Assembly: GCA_043725085.1 (NCBI GenBank)
Contig: JAYSLY010000029.1
Location: 1-14,534, forward strand
DNA length: 14,534 bases
Direction: 5' to 3'
Source of the DNA: UBA9630 sp043725085
Lineage (GTDB): Bacteria; Patescibacteriota; Minisyncoccia; Moranbacterales; UBA2206
Below, in pieces: positions 1 to 6,367 of this stretch (position 1 is the stretch's first letter; each line of letters begins with the position of its first letter). Under the pieces are notes generated by a model. That model did no database searches, was not told the DNA's origin, and was given only the letters and a program-made list of their open reading frames with translations. A program made the position numbers and the translations under genes.

Positions 1-649
<649 letters not shown>

Positions 650-809
650 AAGAAAATTGCTACTTTGTCGAGTAATCGACATTGACAATCCGACTAATAA
701 CGGTGAAACCTTCATTATTATTTTGGTTATAATGAGTGTAGAAGCATTGCGGTCCTTTGCTTCTATGGTATAATATTCTTGAGGACCATAATAATATTAA
801 GGCAATACC

Positions 810-1277
810 GTGGGAAGTTGTTCTAAAACTCAATTGGCGTATATTGCTGGTTTTCTCGATGGCGACGGAAGCTTGATGATGCAAATCAAAAGAAGAAGCG
901 ATAATGAAAAATGTCGTTTTATGCTGACGATTTGTCTCTATCAAGACACGCGCCACGAAAAAACTTTGCTTTGGATTAGAAGAAAATTTGGTATTGGTTA
1001 TATCAGCAGGCGTAATGACAATATTACGGAGCTGAGGATTAATGGCTTTAAACAAGTCGAAAAAATTCTCAAACTGCTAAAGCCATATATTAAATTTAAG
1101 AAAATTCAGGCAGATTCAATTTTGAAATCGGCAAAAATACTCCAAAAGAAAAAAATCTCTGAAAATAGTTACAGAAAGCTGGTTGATTATGTAATTCGTA
1201 TTCAATCGGAAAATTATGCAACTAAGAGTAAGAGAACCAAAGAAGAATTGTTGAGAGTTTTAGGATTAACCCCGTAA
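810..1277 (+). CDS. Single-motif LAGLIDADG homing endonuclease (I-CreI-like), intron-encoded
   Basis: A 155-residue protein with one LAGLIDADG motif, LAYIAGFLDGDGSL (residues 9-22), whose second Asp (D19) matches catalytic D20 of I-CreI. Further similarity to I-CreI as I recall it: Q45 lines up with Q47, GIGYI (61-65) with GVGYV, KPYIKFKKIQAD (91-102) with the segment containing K98, and the C-terminal KSKRTKEELLRVL. One motif and about 160 residues imply a homodimer that cuts a pseudo-palindromic site and promotes spread of the intron into intronless 23S genes. The start is GTG at 810: the reading frame opens only at 801 after a stop at 798-800, and the next Met lies beyond the motif. A TAAGG at 798-802 sits 7 nt upstream as a ribosome-binding site. 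The coding region fills the P6 loop; its start codon overlaps P4 and its stop lies beside P7. All visible key residues are intact, so the enzyme may be active. Confidence 0.93.
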   Translation: MGSCSKTQLAYIAGFLDGDGSLMMQIKRRSDNEKCRFMLTICLYQDTRHEKTLLWIRRKFGIGYISRRNDNITELRINGFKQVEKILKLLKPYIKFKKIQADSILKSAKILQKKKISENSYRKLVDYVIRIQSENYATKSKRTKEELLRVLGLTP

Positions 1278-1283
1278 CGACTT

Positions 1284-1302
1284 TTCCGCCTCATCGGCGG
1301 AA
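1284..1302 (+). other. P7.1-like hairpin in the intron core
   Basis: TTCCGCC and GGCGGAA form a perfect 7-bp stem around a 5-nt loop, immediately 3' of the P7 5' strand. An extra stem at this place is typical of subgroup IA group I introns. A second possible stem, TAGCGAC (1307-1313) with GTCGCTA (1332-1338), follows and may belong to P7.2, P3 or P8. Confidence 0.6.
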
Positions 1303-1411
1303 AGATAGCGACTGATAGAATGCGGAAATGTGTCGCTATAATATGTAGGCCCCCGCTCAAGGGTGGGGTGAAGATATAGTCTGCACCCTTAGAAATAAGG
1401 GAATGAATGTG

Positions 1412-1660
1412 ACGAGAGGACCGGAAAGAACGAACCTCTGGTGTACGAGCTGTGGAGCCATCCGCATTGCTCGGTAGCTACGTCCGGACGAGATAATCGC
1501 TGAAAGCATATAAGCGAGAAGCTCCGCTCAAGATTAATCAACTACCTCGACTTGTCGAGGTACAATTCCCTGGAAGATTACCAGGTTGATAGGTCTCAGG
1601 TGTAAGTCCAGTGATGGATTAAGCCAAGAGATACTAATGAATTGAATTATTATCTCTCTT
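1412..1660 (+). rRNA. 23S rRNA exon 2 (3' end of domain VI)
   Basis: Begins with ACGAGAGGACCGG, completing the sarcin-ricin loop, and continues through CTGGTGTACGAGC, the CGCTGAAAGCAT segment and GTTGATAGG to the terminal TACTAATGA (1632-1640). In E. coli 18 nt follow that last motif, so the mature end is placed near 1658-1661; it could not be fixed exactly because the 5' end of the gene, its helix 1 partner, is outside the window. The stem CCTCGACTTGTCGAGG near 1546-1561 is a well-formed domain VI hairpin. Confidence 0.94.
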
Positions 1661-1669
1661 AAGTTTTTC

Positions 1670-1744
1670 GTAACATGCAGCGCAAAATATGTAACTCATG
1701 TTTTTAAGGACATGTCTCGTTTCATATTGCGTGTTATATGTTAC
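1670..1744 (+). repeat. Long imperfect inverted repeat in the 23S-5S spacer (probable processing stem)
   Basis: Outer arms GTAACAT (1670-1676) and ATGTTAC (1738-1744) are perfectly complementary. Inner arms CGCAAAATATG (1681-1691) and CATATTGCG (1723-1731) pair with a small bulge, and CATG (1697-1700) can pair with CATG (1711-1714). The RNA would fold into one long hairpin directly after the 23S 3' end. No T-run follows, so it is not an intrinsic terminator. An RNase III-type processing site for separating 23S from 5S is the simplest inferred role. Confidence 0.6.
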
Positions 1745-1800
1745 ATATCGGTCAGTAGTTAGCAGTTTCTAAATTTCTAAAACTAAGATATACTGTAGTT

Positions 1801-1908
1801 ATGGATAATTATAGAAAGAGTTTTGCATTGACATTTACCGTGTTTTCCATAGTTATGCTCACGATTGCCTCATTCCTGTTTTTCTCTCCCGTGATCAAAG
1901 CTTTTTAA
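1801..1908 (+). CDS. Possible 35-residue single-pass membrane peptide in the 23S-5S spacer
   Basis: An ATG ORF of 35 codons ends at TAA. The peptide has a short charged N-terminus (MDNYRKS), then a hydrophobic stretch from about residue 8 to 32 that fits one transmembrane helix or an uncleaved signal anchor, and ends KAF. The alternation of hydrophobic and small residues looks protein-like. Against it, no Shine-Dalgarno lies upstream, the gene sits inside an rRNA operon, and a short ORF in a 268-nt A/T-rich spacer can arise by chance. It could also be the remnant N-terminus of a longer membrane protein. I recognise no family. Confidence 0.3.
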   Translation: MDNYRKSFALTFTVFSIVMLTIASFLFFSPVIKAF

Positions 1909-1916
1909 AACATTTT

Positions 1917-2053
1917 TTGAATATATTGTTCCCAGTGTTTCTAGCGACAAGGATACACCTGATCCCTTCCCGAACTCAGCAGTTAAGCTTGTCAGCCCCG
2001 ATGGTATCCACTCTGTGGAAAGAGTAGGGCAATGCTGGGTACAATGTATTCAA
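1917..2053 (+). other. Extended precursor stem enclosing 5S rRNA
   Basis: Helix I of 5S continues outward almost without interruption: positions 1917-1929 pair with 2041-2053 over 13 bp with one G-U pair. It would hold the 5S precursor in a closed stem and offers a double-stranded substrate for maturation. The pairing is seen directly; the processing role is inferred. Confidence 0.65.
1929..2041 (+). rRNA. 5S rRNA
   Basis: About 113 nt with the bacterial 5S core: CACCTGATCCCTTCCCGAAC (near 1957-1976), CTCAGCAGTTAAGC, GCCCCGATGGTA (near 1995-2006) and AGAGTAGGG (2021-2029). Helix I forms between CCCAG (1931-1935) and CTGGG (2035-2039). It completes the rRNA operon downstream of 23S. Exact ends are inferred from helix I. 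Confidence 0.95.
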
Positions 2054-2072
2054 TAAAGACCCAGATTATATT

Positions 2073-2097
2073 AAACGCCTAAGCGGGGCGTTTTTTG
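2073..2097 (+). terminator. Intrinsic terminator of the rRNA operon
   Basis: AACGCC and GGCGTT form a stem around a 7-nt loop, preceded by A residues and followed by a run of six or more T before GTTT. It lies about 30 nt past the 5S gene and ends the operon. Confidence 0.85.
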
Positions 2098-2098
2098 T

Positions 2099-2127
2099 TT
2101 GGCGCTTATGGTATTTTTTGCTATAAT
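2099..2127 (+). promoter_or_regulatory. Sigma70-type promoter for the 2160 gene and rodA
   Basis: TTGGCG (2099-2104), a 17-nt spacer and a consensus TATAAT (2122-2127). It lies immediately after the rRNA terminator. The predicted start near 2134 gives a leader of about 25 nt without a Shine-Dalgarno. Confidence 0.7.
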
Positions 2128-2159
2128 TAGAGAAGTAATATTAAAATAACTCAAACGAT

Positions 2160-2984
2160 ATGGAACAAAGCACGAAAAAAAGGCTGATTATCGGCCTGGT
2201 TTATCTGGTATTTTTTGCCTCAATTTTTTGGTTTTTGCATTCTATTTTTGCTCCAAAGCCAACTTGCACTGATGGGATAAAAAATCAAAATGAGCAGGGT
2301 GTTGATTGCGGAGGAGTTTGTTCTGTTGGATGTCAAAAAATTGAGGCAAAAGATTTGACGGCGGGAGAGACGGGAATTGTCGAAACTTCTGTTGCAGGAG
2401 AATATGATTTCTATGGCATGGTGATTAATCCGAATAACGTTTATGGTGGCAAATTTTTTTCCTATGATATTAAATTTAAGGATGAAACCGGAGCAATCCT
2501 GGCTGAAAAACAAGGAGAGAATTTTATTTTACCAGGAGATAGGAAATATGTCATTGAAAATAATATTAAGCTGAGCAAGCTTCCAACAAGTATTGATTTT
2601 TCAGTTTCCAATCCGGTTTGGGTTGAGTTGGATGATCTTTATGAAAAACCGGATCTTAAGATTGTAAATAAGAAGTATGCTGAAATTGGTTCCGGCATCG
2701 GTTTTTCTGAAGCAAAAGGGCTATTGCAAAATAACAGTCCGTTTGATTTTGCATTGATACAGATAAAGATAATCTTGCGTGATGCCGCTGGCAAAATTAT
2801 TGCGCTTAACGCAACTGAAATGCGAACGGTTAAATCGAAAGAGGATAGGGATTTTCGTGTTTTTTGGCCAAATCGTTTTTTGGGCGTCGTGAGTAATGTT
2901 GAAACTCAAGTTGATGTGAACATTTTTGATTCCGAGTCTTTTGCGAGGCAATATTTCAAATCGGAGCAATTTCAAGCGCGCTAA
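2160..2984 (+). CDS. Membrane-anchored extracellular protein with Cys motif and two FxLYD-like domains
   Basis: A 274-residue protein. Residues 5-8 are basic (TKKR), and 9-30 form a hydrophobic anchor, so the bulk should lie outside the membrane. A short Cys-rich segment follows with C36, C50, C54 and C58 in the pattern CTDGIKNQNEQGVDCGGVC, a motif I associate with secreted proteins of Patescibacteria; two disulfides are plausible. The rest appears to be two beta-sandwich units, roughly 70-155 and 165-265, each with an N-P/N-S turn followed by a phrase like KFKDETGAIL or IILRDAAGKII, resembling FxLYD or DUF3426-type domains. The ATG at 2160 has no Shine-Dalgarno but fits the promoter at 2099-2127. 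It precedes rodA by 28 nt and is probably cotranscribed with it, suggesting an envelope role. Function unknown. Confidence 0.85.
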   Translation: MEQSTKKRLIIGLVYLVFFASIFWFLHSIFAPKPTCTDGIKNQNEQGVDCGGVCSVGCQKIEAKDLTAGETGIVETSVAGEYDFYGMVINPNNVYGGKFFSYDIKFKDETGAILAEKQGENFILPGDRKYVIENNIKLSKLPTSIDFSVSNPVWVELDDLYEKPDLKIVNKKYAEIGSGIGFSEAKGLLQNNSPFDFALIQIKIILRDAAGKIIALNATEMRTVKSKEDRDFRVFWPNRFLGVVSNVETQVDVNIFDSESFARQYFKSEQFQAR

Positions 2985-3011
2985 ATATTTGTCCTAAGAC
3001 AAGAAATATTT
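2983..3011 (+). other. Hairpin between the 2160 gene and rodA
   Basis: AAATATTTGTC and GACAAGAAATATTT can form an A/T-rich stem around a CTAA loop with one bulged G (3003). It ends two bases before the rodA ATG (3013) and takes up almost the whole gap, where no Shine-Dalgarno is visible. It may modulate rodA translation or weakly attenuate transcription; no experimental basis is visible here. Confidence 0.4.
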
Positions 3012-3012
3012 T

Positions 3013-4101
3013 ATGCAGAAATTTCTAAAACTAGACTGGGTGATTTTAGTTACGGTAGTCCTTCTGCTGGCGATTGGTTTTTTGGCTCTCTATAGTGTTT
3101 CTCGAGGGGATTCGGGGACAGATTTGGGAAATTTCAAAAAGCAGTTGATTTCAGCGGTGGTGGGAATTGTGCTAATGTTTTCGATCGCTTTTTTCGATTA
3201 TCGTTCTTTGAGCTTTTTTAGCACTAAGTTGTATTTCATAACGCTGTTAGTGCTTTTTTTGGTGTTGTTTCTTGGCACAACCATTCGAGGCACAACCGGC
3301 TGGATTGGCTTTGGAACTTTCCATATTCAGCCGGTGGAGACCGCGAAATTGGCAATGGTAATTTTTTTGGCGAGTTTTTTTAGCAAGAAAAAGAGTCAGC
3401 TCAGTATCATAGTTAGAATCACGGCCTCTGTCGTCTTGGTTTTTATTCCCATCTTCCTGATTATCAAGCAGCCCGATTTTGGTTCTTCAATTATTATTAT
3501 GCTTTCTTGGGCGGTGATGCTTTCCCTTTCAGGAATTAGTAGTAAGAATCTGGTGATTTTGTTTCTCATGGGCGTGGTCATTTCCTATTCTAGCTGGTTT
3601 GTTATGCGGCCATATCAAAAAGAGCGTTTGGTTAACTTTGTTAACCCCTATAACGATCCTCGCGGTAGCGGGTATAATGTGATTCAATCGATAGTAGCAG
3701 TCGGTTCTGGCAGTTTTTTCGGCAAGGGATTGGGACATGGTTCACAATCGCAGCTAAACTTTTTGCCAGAAAAGCATACTGATTTTATTTTTGCTGTTAT
3801 TGCTGAAGAAATGGGATTTTTAGGCGCGGCCAGTGTTATTTTTCTCTTGGGACTTTTAATGTATCGTATCAAGGAAGTGGCGCGTTCGGCTGGGGATAAT
3901 TTTGGCTACCTTCTGGCAGTGGGGATTCTGGTGATGCTTTTTTCGCAAATTTTGGTCAATATTGGGATGAATATCGGAGTGATGCCCGTGGCCGGGGTGC
4001 CGTTGCCGTTTCTTAGTTATGGAGGCAGCTCTCTTGTGGCTGTTTTTGCTTCCATTGGAATCGTGCAGAGTATTTATTTGCACAAAGTGAAGATTTTATA
4101 G
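3013..4101 (+). CDS. rodA: SEDS-family peptidoglycan glycosyltransferase RodA
   Basis: A 362-residue polytopic membrane protein with about ten hydrophobic segments, the usual size for RodA/FtsW. SEDS proteins polymerise lipid II into glycan strands and work with a class B penicillin-binding protein. Visible family motifs are RGTTGWIGFG (92-101) with QPVETAK (106-112), KQPDFGSS (152-159), LGHGSQSQLNFLPEKHTDFI (240-259) whose Asp257 matches the catalytic Asp known in RodA/FtsW, AEEMGFLG (264-271), and the C-terminal MPVAGVPLPFLSYGGSS (324-340). The FLPEKHTDFIFAVIAEE phrasing and MPVAGVPLPF favour RodA (elongation) over FtsW (division). No class B PBP is adjacent, which is less common than a neighbouring pair. 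The gene lies 28 nt after the anchored Cys-motif protein and ends just before a terminator. Confidence 0.95.
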   Translation: MQKFLKLDWVILVTVVLLLAIGFLALYSVSRGDSGTDLGNFKKQLISAVVGIVLMFSIAFFDYRSLSFFSTKLYFITLLVLFLVLFLGTTIRGTTGWIGFGTFHIQPVETAKLAMVIFLASFFSKKKSQLSIIVRITASVVLVFIPIFLIIKQPDFGSSIIIMLSWAVMLSLSGISSKNLVILFLMGVVISYSSWFVMRPYQKERLVNFVNPYNDPRGSGYNVIQSIVAVGSGSFFGKGLGHGSQSQLNFLPEKHTDFIFAVIAEEMGFLGAASVIFLLGLLMYRIKEVARSAGDNFGYLLAVGILVMLFSQILVNIGMNIGVMPVAGVPLPFLSYGGSSLVAVFASIGIVQSIYLHKVKIL

Positions 4102-4134
4102 CTTAATAGCGCCTATTTTAGACAAATTATGAAA

Positions 4135-4156
4135 GCACCTGATTTTGGGTGTTTTT
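4135..4156 (+). terminator. Intrinsic terminator after rodA
   Basis: CACC (4136-4139) and GGTG (4148-4151) form a short stem around a T-rich loop, with a five-T tail (4152-4156). The stem is short, so termination may be partial. Confidence 0.55.
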
Positions 4157-4167
4157 GATCTTAGCCA

Positions 4168-4195
4168 TTGACAAAATCCATAGTTGTGCTAGACT
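4168..4195 (+). promoter_or_regulatory. Promoter for the beta-helix / Wzz-like gene pair
   Basis: A consensus TTGACA (4168-4173), a 16-nt spacer and TAGACT (4190-4195). It follows the rodA terminator and gives a predicted start near 4202, about 30 nt before the ATG at 4234. Confidence 0.6.
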
Positions 4196-4233
4196 GTTTT
4201 GTTAATATAATAATTTAAGAATGTACGAAAAGT

Positions 4234-5175
4234 ATGTATAATACGAGCAAAATTGACTTGAAAAGGGTGTTTTTAGCCTTTTTGGTATTGGCAGTAATTG
4301 TGCCATTTTTGACGTTTGCGGGGCATGATAAAAAGATTTTTGTAGATGCCAGCGCTAATGGCACGCAAGATGGATCATCCTCTCATCCCTATAAAACCAT
4401 CTCTCAAGCCTTAAAAAACGCCGACAAAAACACAAAAGTTTTTGTGAGCAATGGAATGTACAAGGAGAATATCGTTGTGCCAAAAGGAGTGGAGATCTAT
4501 GGTCACAATCGAGAAAAAACAGTTATCGAAGCCGATAACGATAACGAATCAGTCGTCTATCTTAATGGTGGATCAACATTGAATAAGTTGACAATTAAAA
4601 AAGGGAAAAATGGTGTGAAGGTTTCTGATGGCGGGAGAGTAAAAATCATCAAATGCACAATTGAAAAAAATGATAAAGATGGCGTGATTGTTTATGCCGG
4701 AAAGCTGAATGATGATAATAAGGTGACGATCAGTGAGACGAATATTGAAAACAATGGTCGCAATGGAGTTTATTCTGAAAAAAGAAACCTAATCATTTAT
4801 GAAAGCGACATCAGTGGCAATGACAGTGACGGGGTGTCTTTTGAGTCTGGCGCTAAAGCCTGGATTCAAGGCACTAACTTCCGAAAAAATTCTGGCAGTG
4901 GCCTCAAGGTTCGACTTGACGAGGCGCAAATCTTTACTAAAAGCAATACCTATTTCAACAATAAAAGAGAGGGTATCGAAGTTAATGCCACTGGCACGGC
5001 CGGTAGAGTTGATATTAACAAATCAATATTTAGCGATAATGCCAACTATGGGATTGCTCGTGTGCAGAAAAAAGCTTTTTCGGGAAATATCTGGGGTGGT
5101 TTGACTGTGGAAAATGCTACTTTTGTCAAAACAGAAAAAGGTGAAATTTCTCCAATATTCAGACTGTTCAACTAA
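4234..5175 (+). CDS. Secreted right-handed parallel beta-helix protein (DUF1565/NosD-like)
   Basis: A 313-residue protein. Residues 9-31 form a signal peptide or N-terminal anchor (KRVFLAFLVLAVIVPFLTFA). The mature part opens with KKIFVDASANGTQDGSSSHP and YKTISQAL, the hallmark entry of DUF1565/pectate-lyase-like beta-helix domains. It continues with short repeated coils carrying N-G/D-G turns (KNGVKV, KDGVIV, RNGVYS, SDGVSF, GSGLKV, REGIEV, NYGIAR), typical of PbH1 repeats. Such folds bind or cleave polysaccharides, but no catalytic residues could be assigned, so enzyme activity is open. No Shine-Dalgarno is seen. The Wzz-like membrane protein follows after 31 nt, which supports a polysaccharide or surface-related role. 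Confidence 0.85.
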   Translation: MYNTSKIDLKRVFLAFLVLAVIVPFLTFAGHDKKIFVDASANGTQDGSSSHPYKTISQALKNADKNTKVFVSNGMYKENIVVPKGVEIYGHNREKTVIEADNDNESVVYLNGGSTLNKLTIKKGKNGVKVSDGGRVKIIKCTIEKNDKDGVIVYAGKLNDDNKVTISETNIENNGRNGVYSEKRNLIIYESDISGNDSDGVSFESGAKAWIQGTNFRKNSGSGLKVRLDEAQIFTKSNTYFNNKREGIEVNATGTAGRVDINKSIFSDNANYGIARVQKKAFSGNIWGGLTVENATFVKTEKGEISPIFRLFN

Positions 5176-5206
5176 GTAGGACGGGGGCGAGCGTAAGGCT
5201 ATTTCT

Positions 5207-6196
5207 ATGAACAATGAAACTTGGTTTAAAAAAAAAATAGGCACGTTGGCGGTAGTATTTCTAGTAGTGCTTTTTTTCAACTTGAATAAAAGTGGCAGTT
5301 ACGAAGCCGAAACGGATATTTTACTATTGCCAAAGAACGAAACTGTTAGTCGCAGTCTTGATTCAATTATGGAAAATTTTAAAGAAGTTCTTTCGTCCTT
5401 AGCTTTTAATGACCGACTGAGTGATGGAAGTGAAGCGCTTGCTCCCGGTGTTGAATTGCCAAATGCTAAACGAAAAGAATTTTGGAATTCCAAGCTTTCT
5501 GTTGAGAGAGTGGGTGGAAGCGGAGTAATTAGAATTAAGAATTTTGATGCTGATGGTGTTTTGGCACAAGAATTAAACAATGATACGGTTGATAGCTTGA
5601 TTGCCATTGCTGGTAATTATTATAATATCAAAACAGAGCTGGAAATCAGAATTATTGATGGTCCGATTGTTAAAAAAACGCTTTCTCAAAATTTGCCGTT
5701 AGCTGTCGGCGAAAGTGTCATGTGGTCACTGGTAATTTATGTCGTTCTGTTTTTTATCTTCCCCTTTATTTTCATTAAAAAAGAAACAGAAATGCGAGAG
5801 ATTCCCGGACGCGATTTTTCTCGCAATATTCCGTCACTAAAAAAACCTATTCCAACTATCTTACCGGAAGAAGAAAACTATTTTGCCACGAAGAATTTTT
5901 TTGAGTCTGTGCCAAAAGCAGAAAAAGTGAAAGAAGCATTACCGCAAAAAAATAATTTTTCCTTTCCAAGCTTTCCCAGTTTTGGGAAAAAAGCGCCGAC
6001 CCCGGCTAATTTGCCAGTGAGCGAAGAGGAAGTACCGGATATTTTTCGTCAAAAAGAACCTCTCACTGAAATTAAGGAAGAAGCGCCAAAACCAACCGAA
6101 AGCGCTAATGTGGTCGAAGAAGAAAATGTTTCTCGCGAAGCGACACCGGAAGAAGTGAAGGCACGCCTGAATCGTTTGCTTGGCGGAGGAAAATAA
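5207..6196 (+). CDS. Wzz-like two-TM protein with long acidic/proline-rich cytoplasmic tail
   Basis: A 329-residue protein with a TM helix at about 10-27, an extracytoplasmic domain (28-165), a second TM at about 174-195 (MWSLVIYVVLFFIFPFIF) and a cytoplasmic tail of about 130 residues. The arrangement, and a segment before TM2 with DGPIVKKTLSQNLPLAVG, resemble polysaccharide co-polymerase (Wzz/chain length determinant) proteins, although the canonical proline motif is weak. The tail is rich in Pro, Glu and Lys, probably disordered, and ends in a compact helix-like block, TPEEVKARLNRLLGGGK (313-329), that could be a docking peptide. An AAGG at 5195-5198 lies 8 nt before the ATG. It probably shares a transcript with the upstream beta-helix gene and ends at the strong terminator at 6213-6250. 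The Wzz relationship is a topology-based inference. Confidence 0.75.
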   Translation: MNNETWFKKKIGTLAVVFLVVLFFNLNKSGSYEAETDILLLPKNETVSRSLDSIMENFKEVLSSLAFNDRLSDGSEALAPGVELPNAKRKEFWNSKLSVERVGGSGVIRIKNFDADGVLAQELNNDTVDSLIAIAGNYYNIKTELEIRIIDGPIVKKTLSQNLPLAVGESVMWSLVIYVVLFFIFPFIFIKKETEMREIPGRDFSRNIPSLKKPIPTILPEEENYFATKNFFESVPKAEKVKEALPQKNNFSFPSFPSFGKKAPTPANLPVSEEEVPDIFRQKEPLTEIKEEAPKPTESANVVEEENVSREATPEEVKARLNRLLGGGK

Positions 6197-6212
6197 TATC
6201 AGCGACAATTGG

Positions 6213-6250
6213 AAAAAGCCGTTCTCATTTTATGGGAGCGGTTTTTTTTG
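6213..6250 (+). terminator. Strong intrinsic terminator after the Wzz-like gene
   Basis: CCGTTCTC (6219-6226) pairs with GGGAGCGG (6234-6241) over 8 bp including two G-U pairs, around a 7-nt loop. Five A precede it and eight T follow (6242-6249), so it could act in both directions. Confidence 0.88.
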
Positions 6251-6271
6251 TTGTTATCTTAAAACTAAGTA

Positions 6272-6277
6272 TATAAT
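6272..6277 (+). promoter_or_regulatory. Candidate -10 element for leuS
   Basis: A consensus TATAAT about 90 nt upstream of leuS, directly after the terminator. A weak TTGTTG at 6248-6253 lies 18 nt upstream as a possible -35. The leader (about 6284-6367) holds a small ACCG/CGGT hairpin near 6348-6360 and a GGTGA at 6359-6363 close to the ATG. No T-box motif is visible in it. Confidence 0.5.
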
Positions 6278-6367
6278 AATATGCTAATTAGGTAATGGTA
6301 TTGAAAAAAACCGAGAAGTAGGTTAAAGTTAGGATATTAGTGAAATAACCGACTAAACGGTGACTTT

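Larger units (their letters stand above)
650..1411 (+). ncRNA. Group I self-splicing intron in the sarcin-ricin loop of 23S rRNA
   Basis: Removing 650-1411 restores the universal sarcin-ricin sequence CCTAGTACGAGAGGACC. The boundaries obey the group I rules: the 5' exon ends in U (649) and the intron ends in G (1411). A short P1 can be drawn between UAGU (646-649) and GCUA (659-662), giving the U649-G659 wobble at the splice site. P2 is TGTCGA/TCGACA with a GTAA tetraloop (666-681). P4 is ACGGT (700-704) with ACCGT (807-811). P6 is GGG (812-814) with CCC (about 1270-1273). P7 is GACT (1279-1282) with AGTC (1378-1381), inside a classic R element (CGTAACGACTT) and S element (AAGATATAGTC). P9 is CCCTT/AAGGG (1386-1401). 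A hairpin at 1284-1302 just after the P7 5' strand resembles the P7.1/P7.2 insertions of subgroup IA introns such as phage T4 td, from memory. P3 and P8 could not be assigned confidently. The splice point is ambiguous by one A (650/1412); the U/G rule decides it. Confidence 0.92.

Noticed and set aside
660..1055. Open reading frame of 131 codons on the - strand within the intron
   Set aside because: It runs antisense to the intron core and the endonuclease gene, shows no recognisable motif, and its composition is that of a shadow frame.
650..1412. Group II intron, archaeal-type bulge-helix-bulge intron or simple rRNA insertion
   Set aside because: The R and S elements, P4/P7/P9 pairing, and the U at the 5' splice site with terminal G identify group I; no domain V-type hairpin of group II introns was seen.
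1661..1928. tRNA gene in the 23S-5S spacer
   Set aside because: No TTCGA-type T-loop, anticodon arm or acceptor pairing could be found.
4620..5110. CRISPR array or tandem repeat in the beta-helix gene
   Set aside because: The repeats are degenerate protein coils of differing length, not identical DNA repeats with spacers. No CRISPR-like array is present in the window.
6278..6367. Possible T-box or leader peptide controlling leuS
   Set aside because: No T-box motif, no specifier stem-loop and no terminator/antiterminator pair are visible. Two tiny ATG frames (near 6281 and 6294) have no run of Leu codons.
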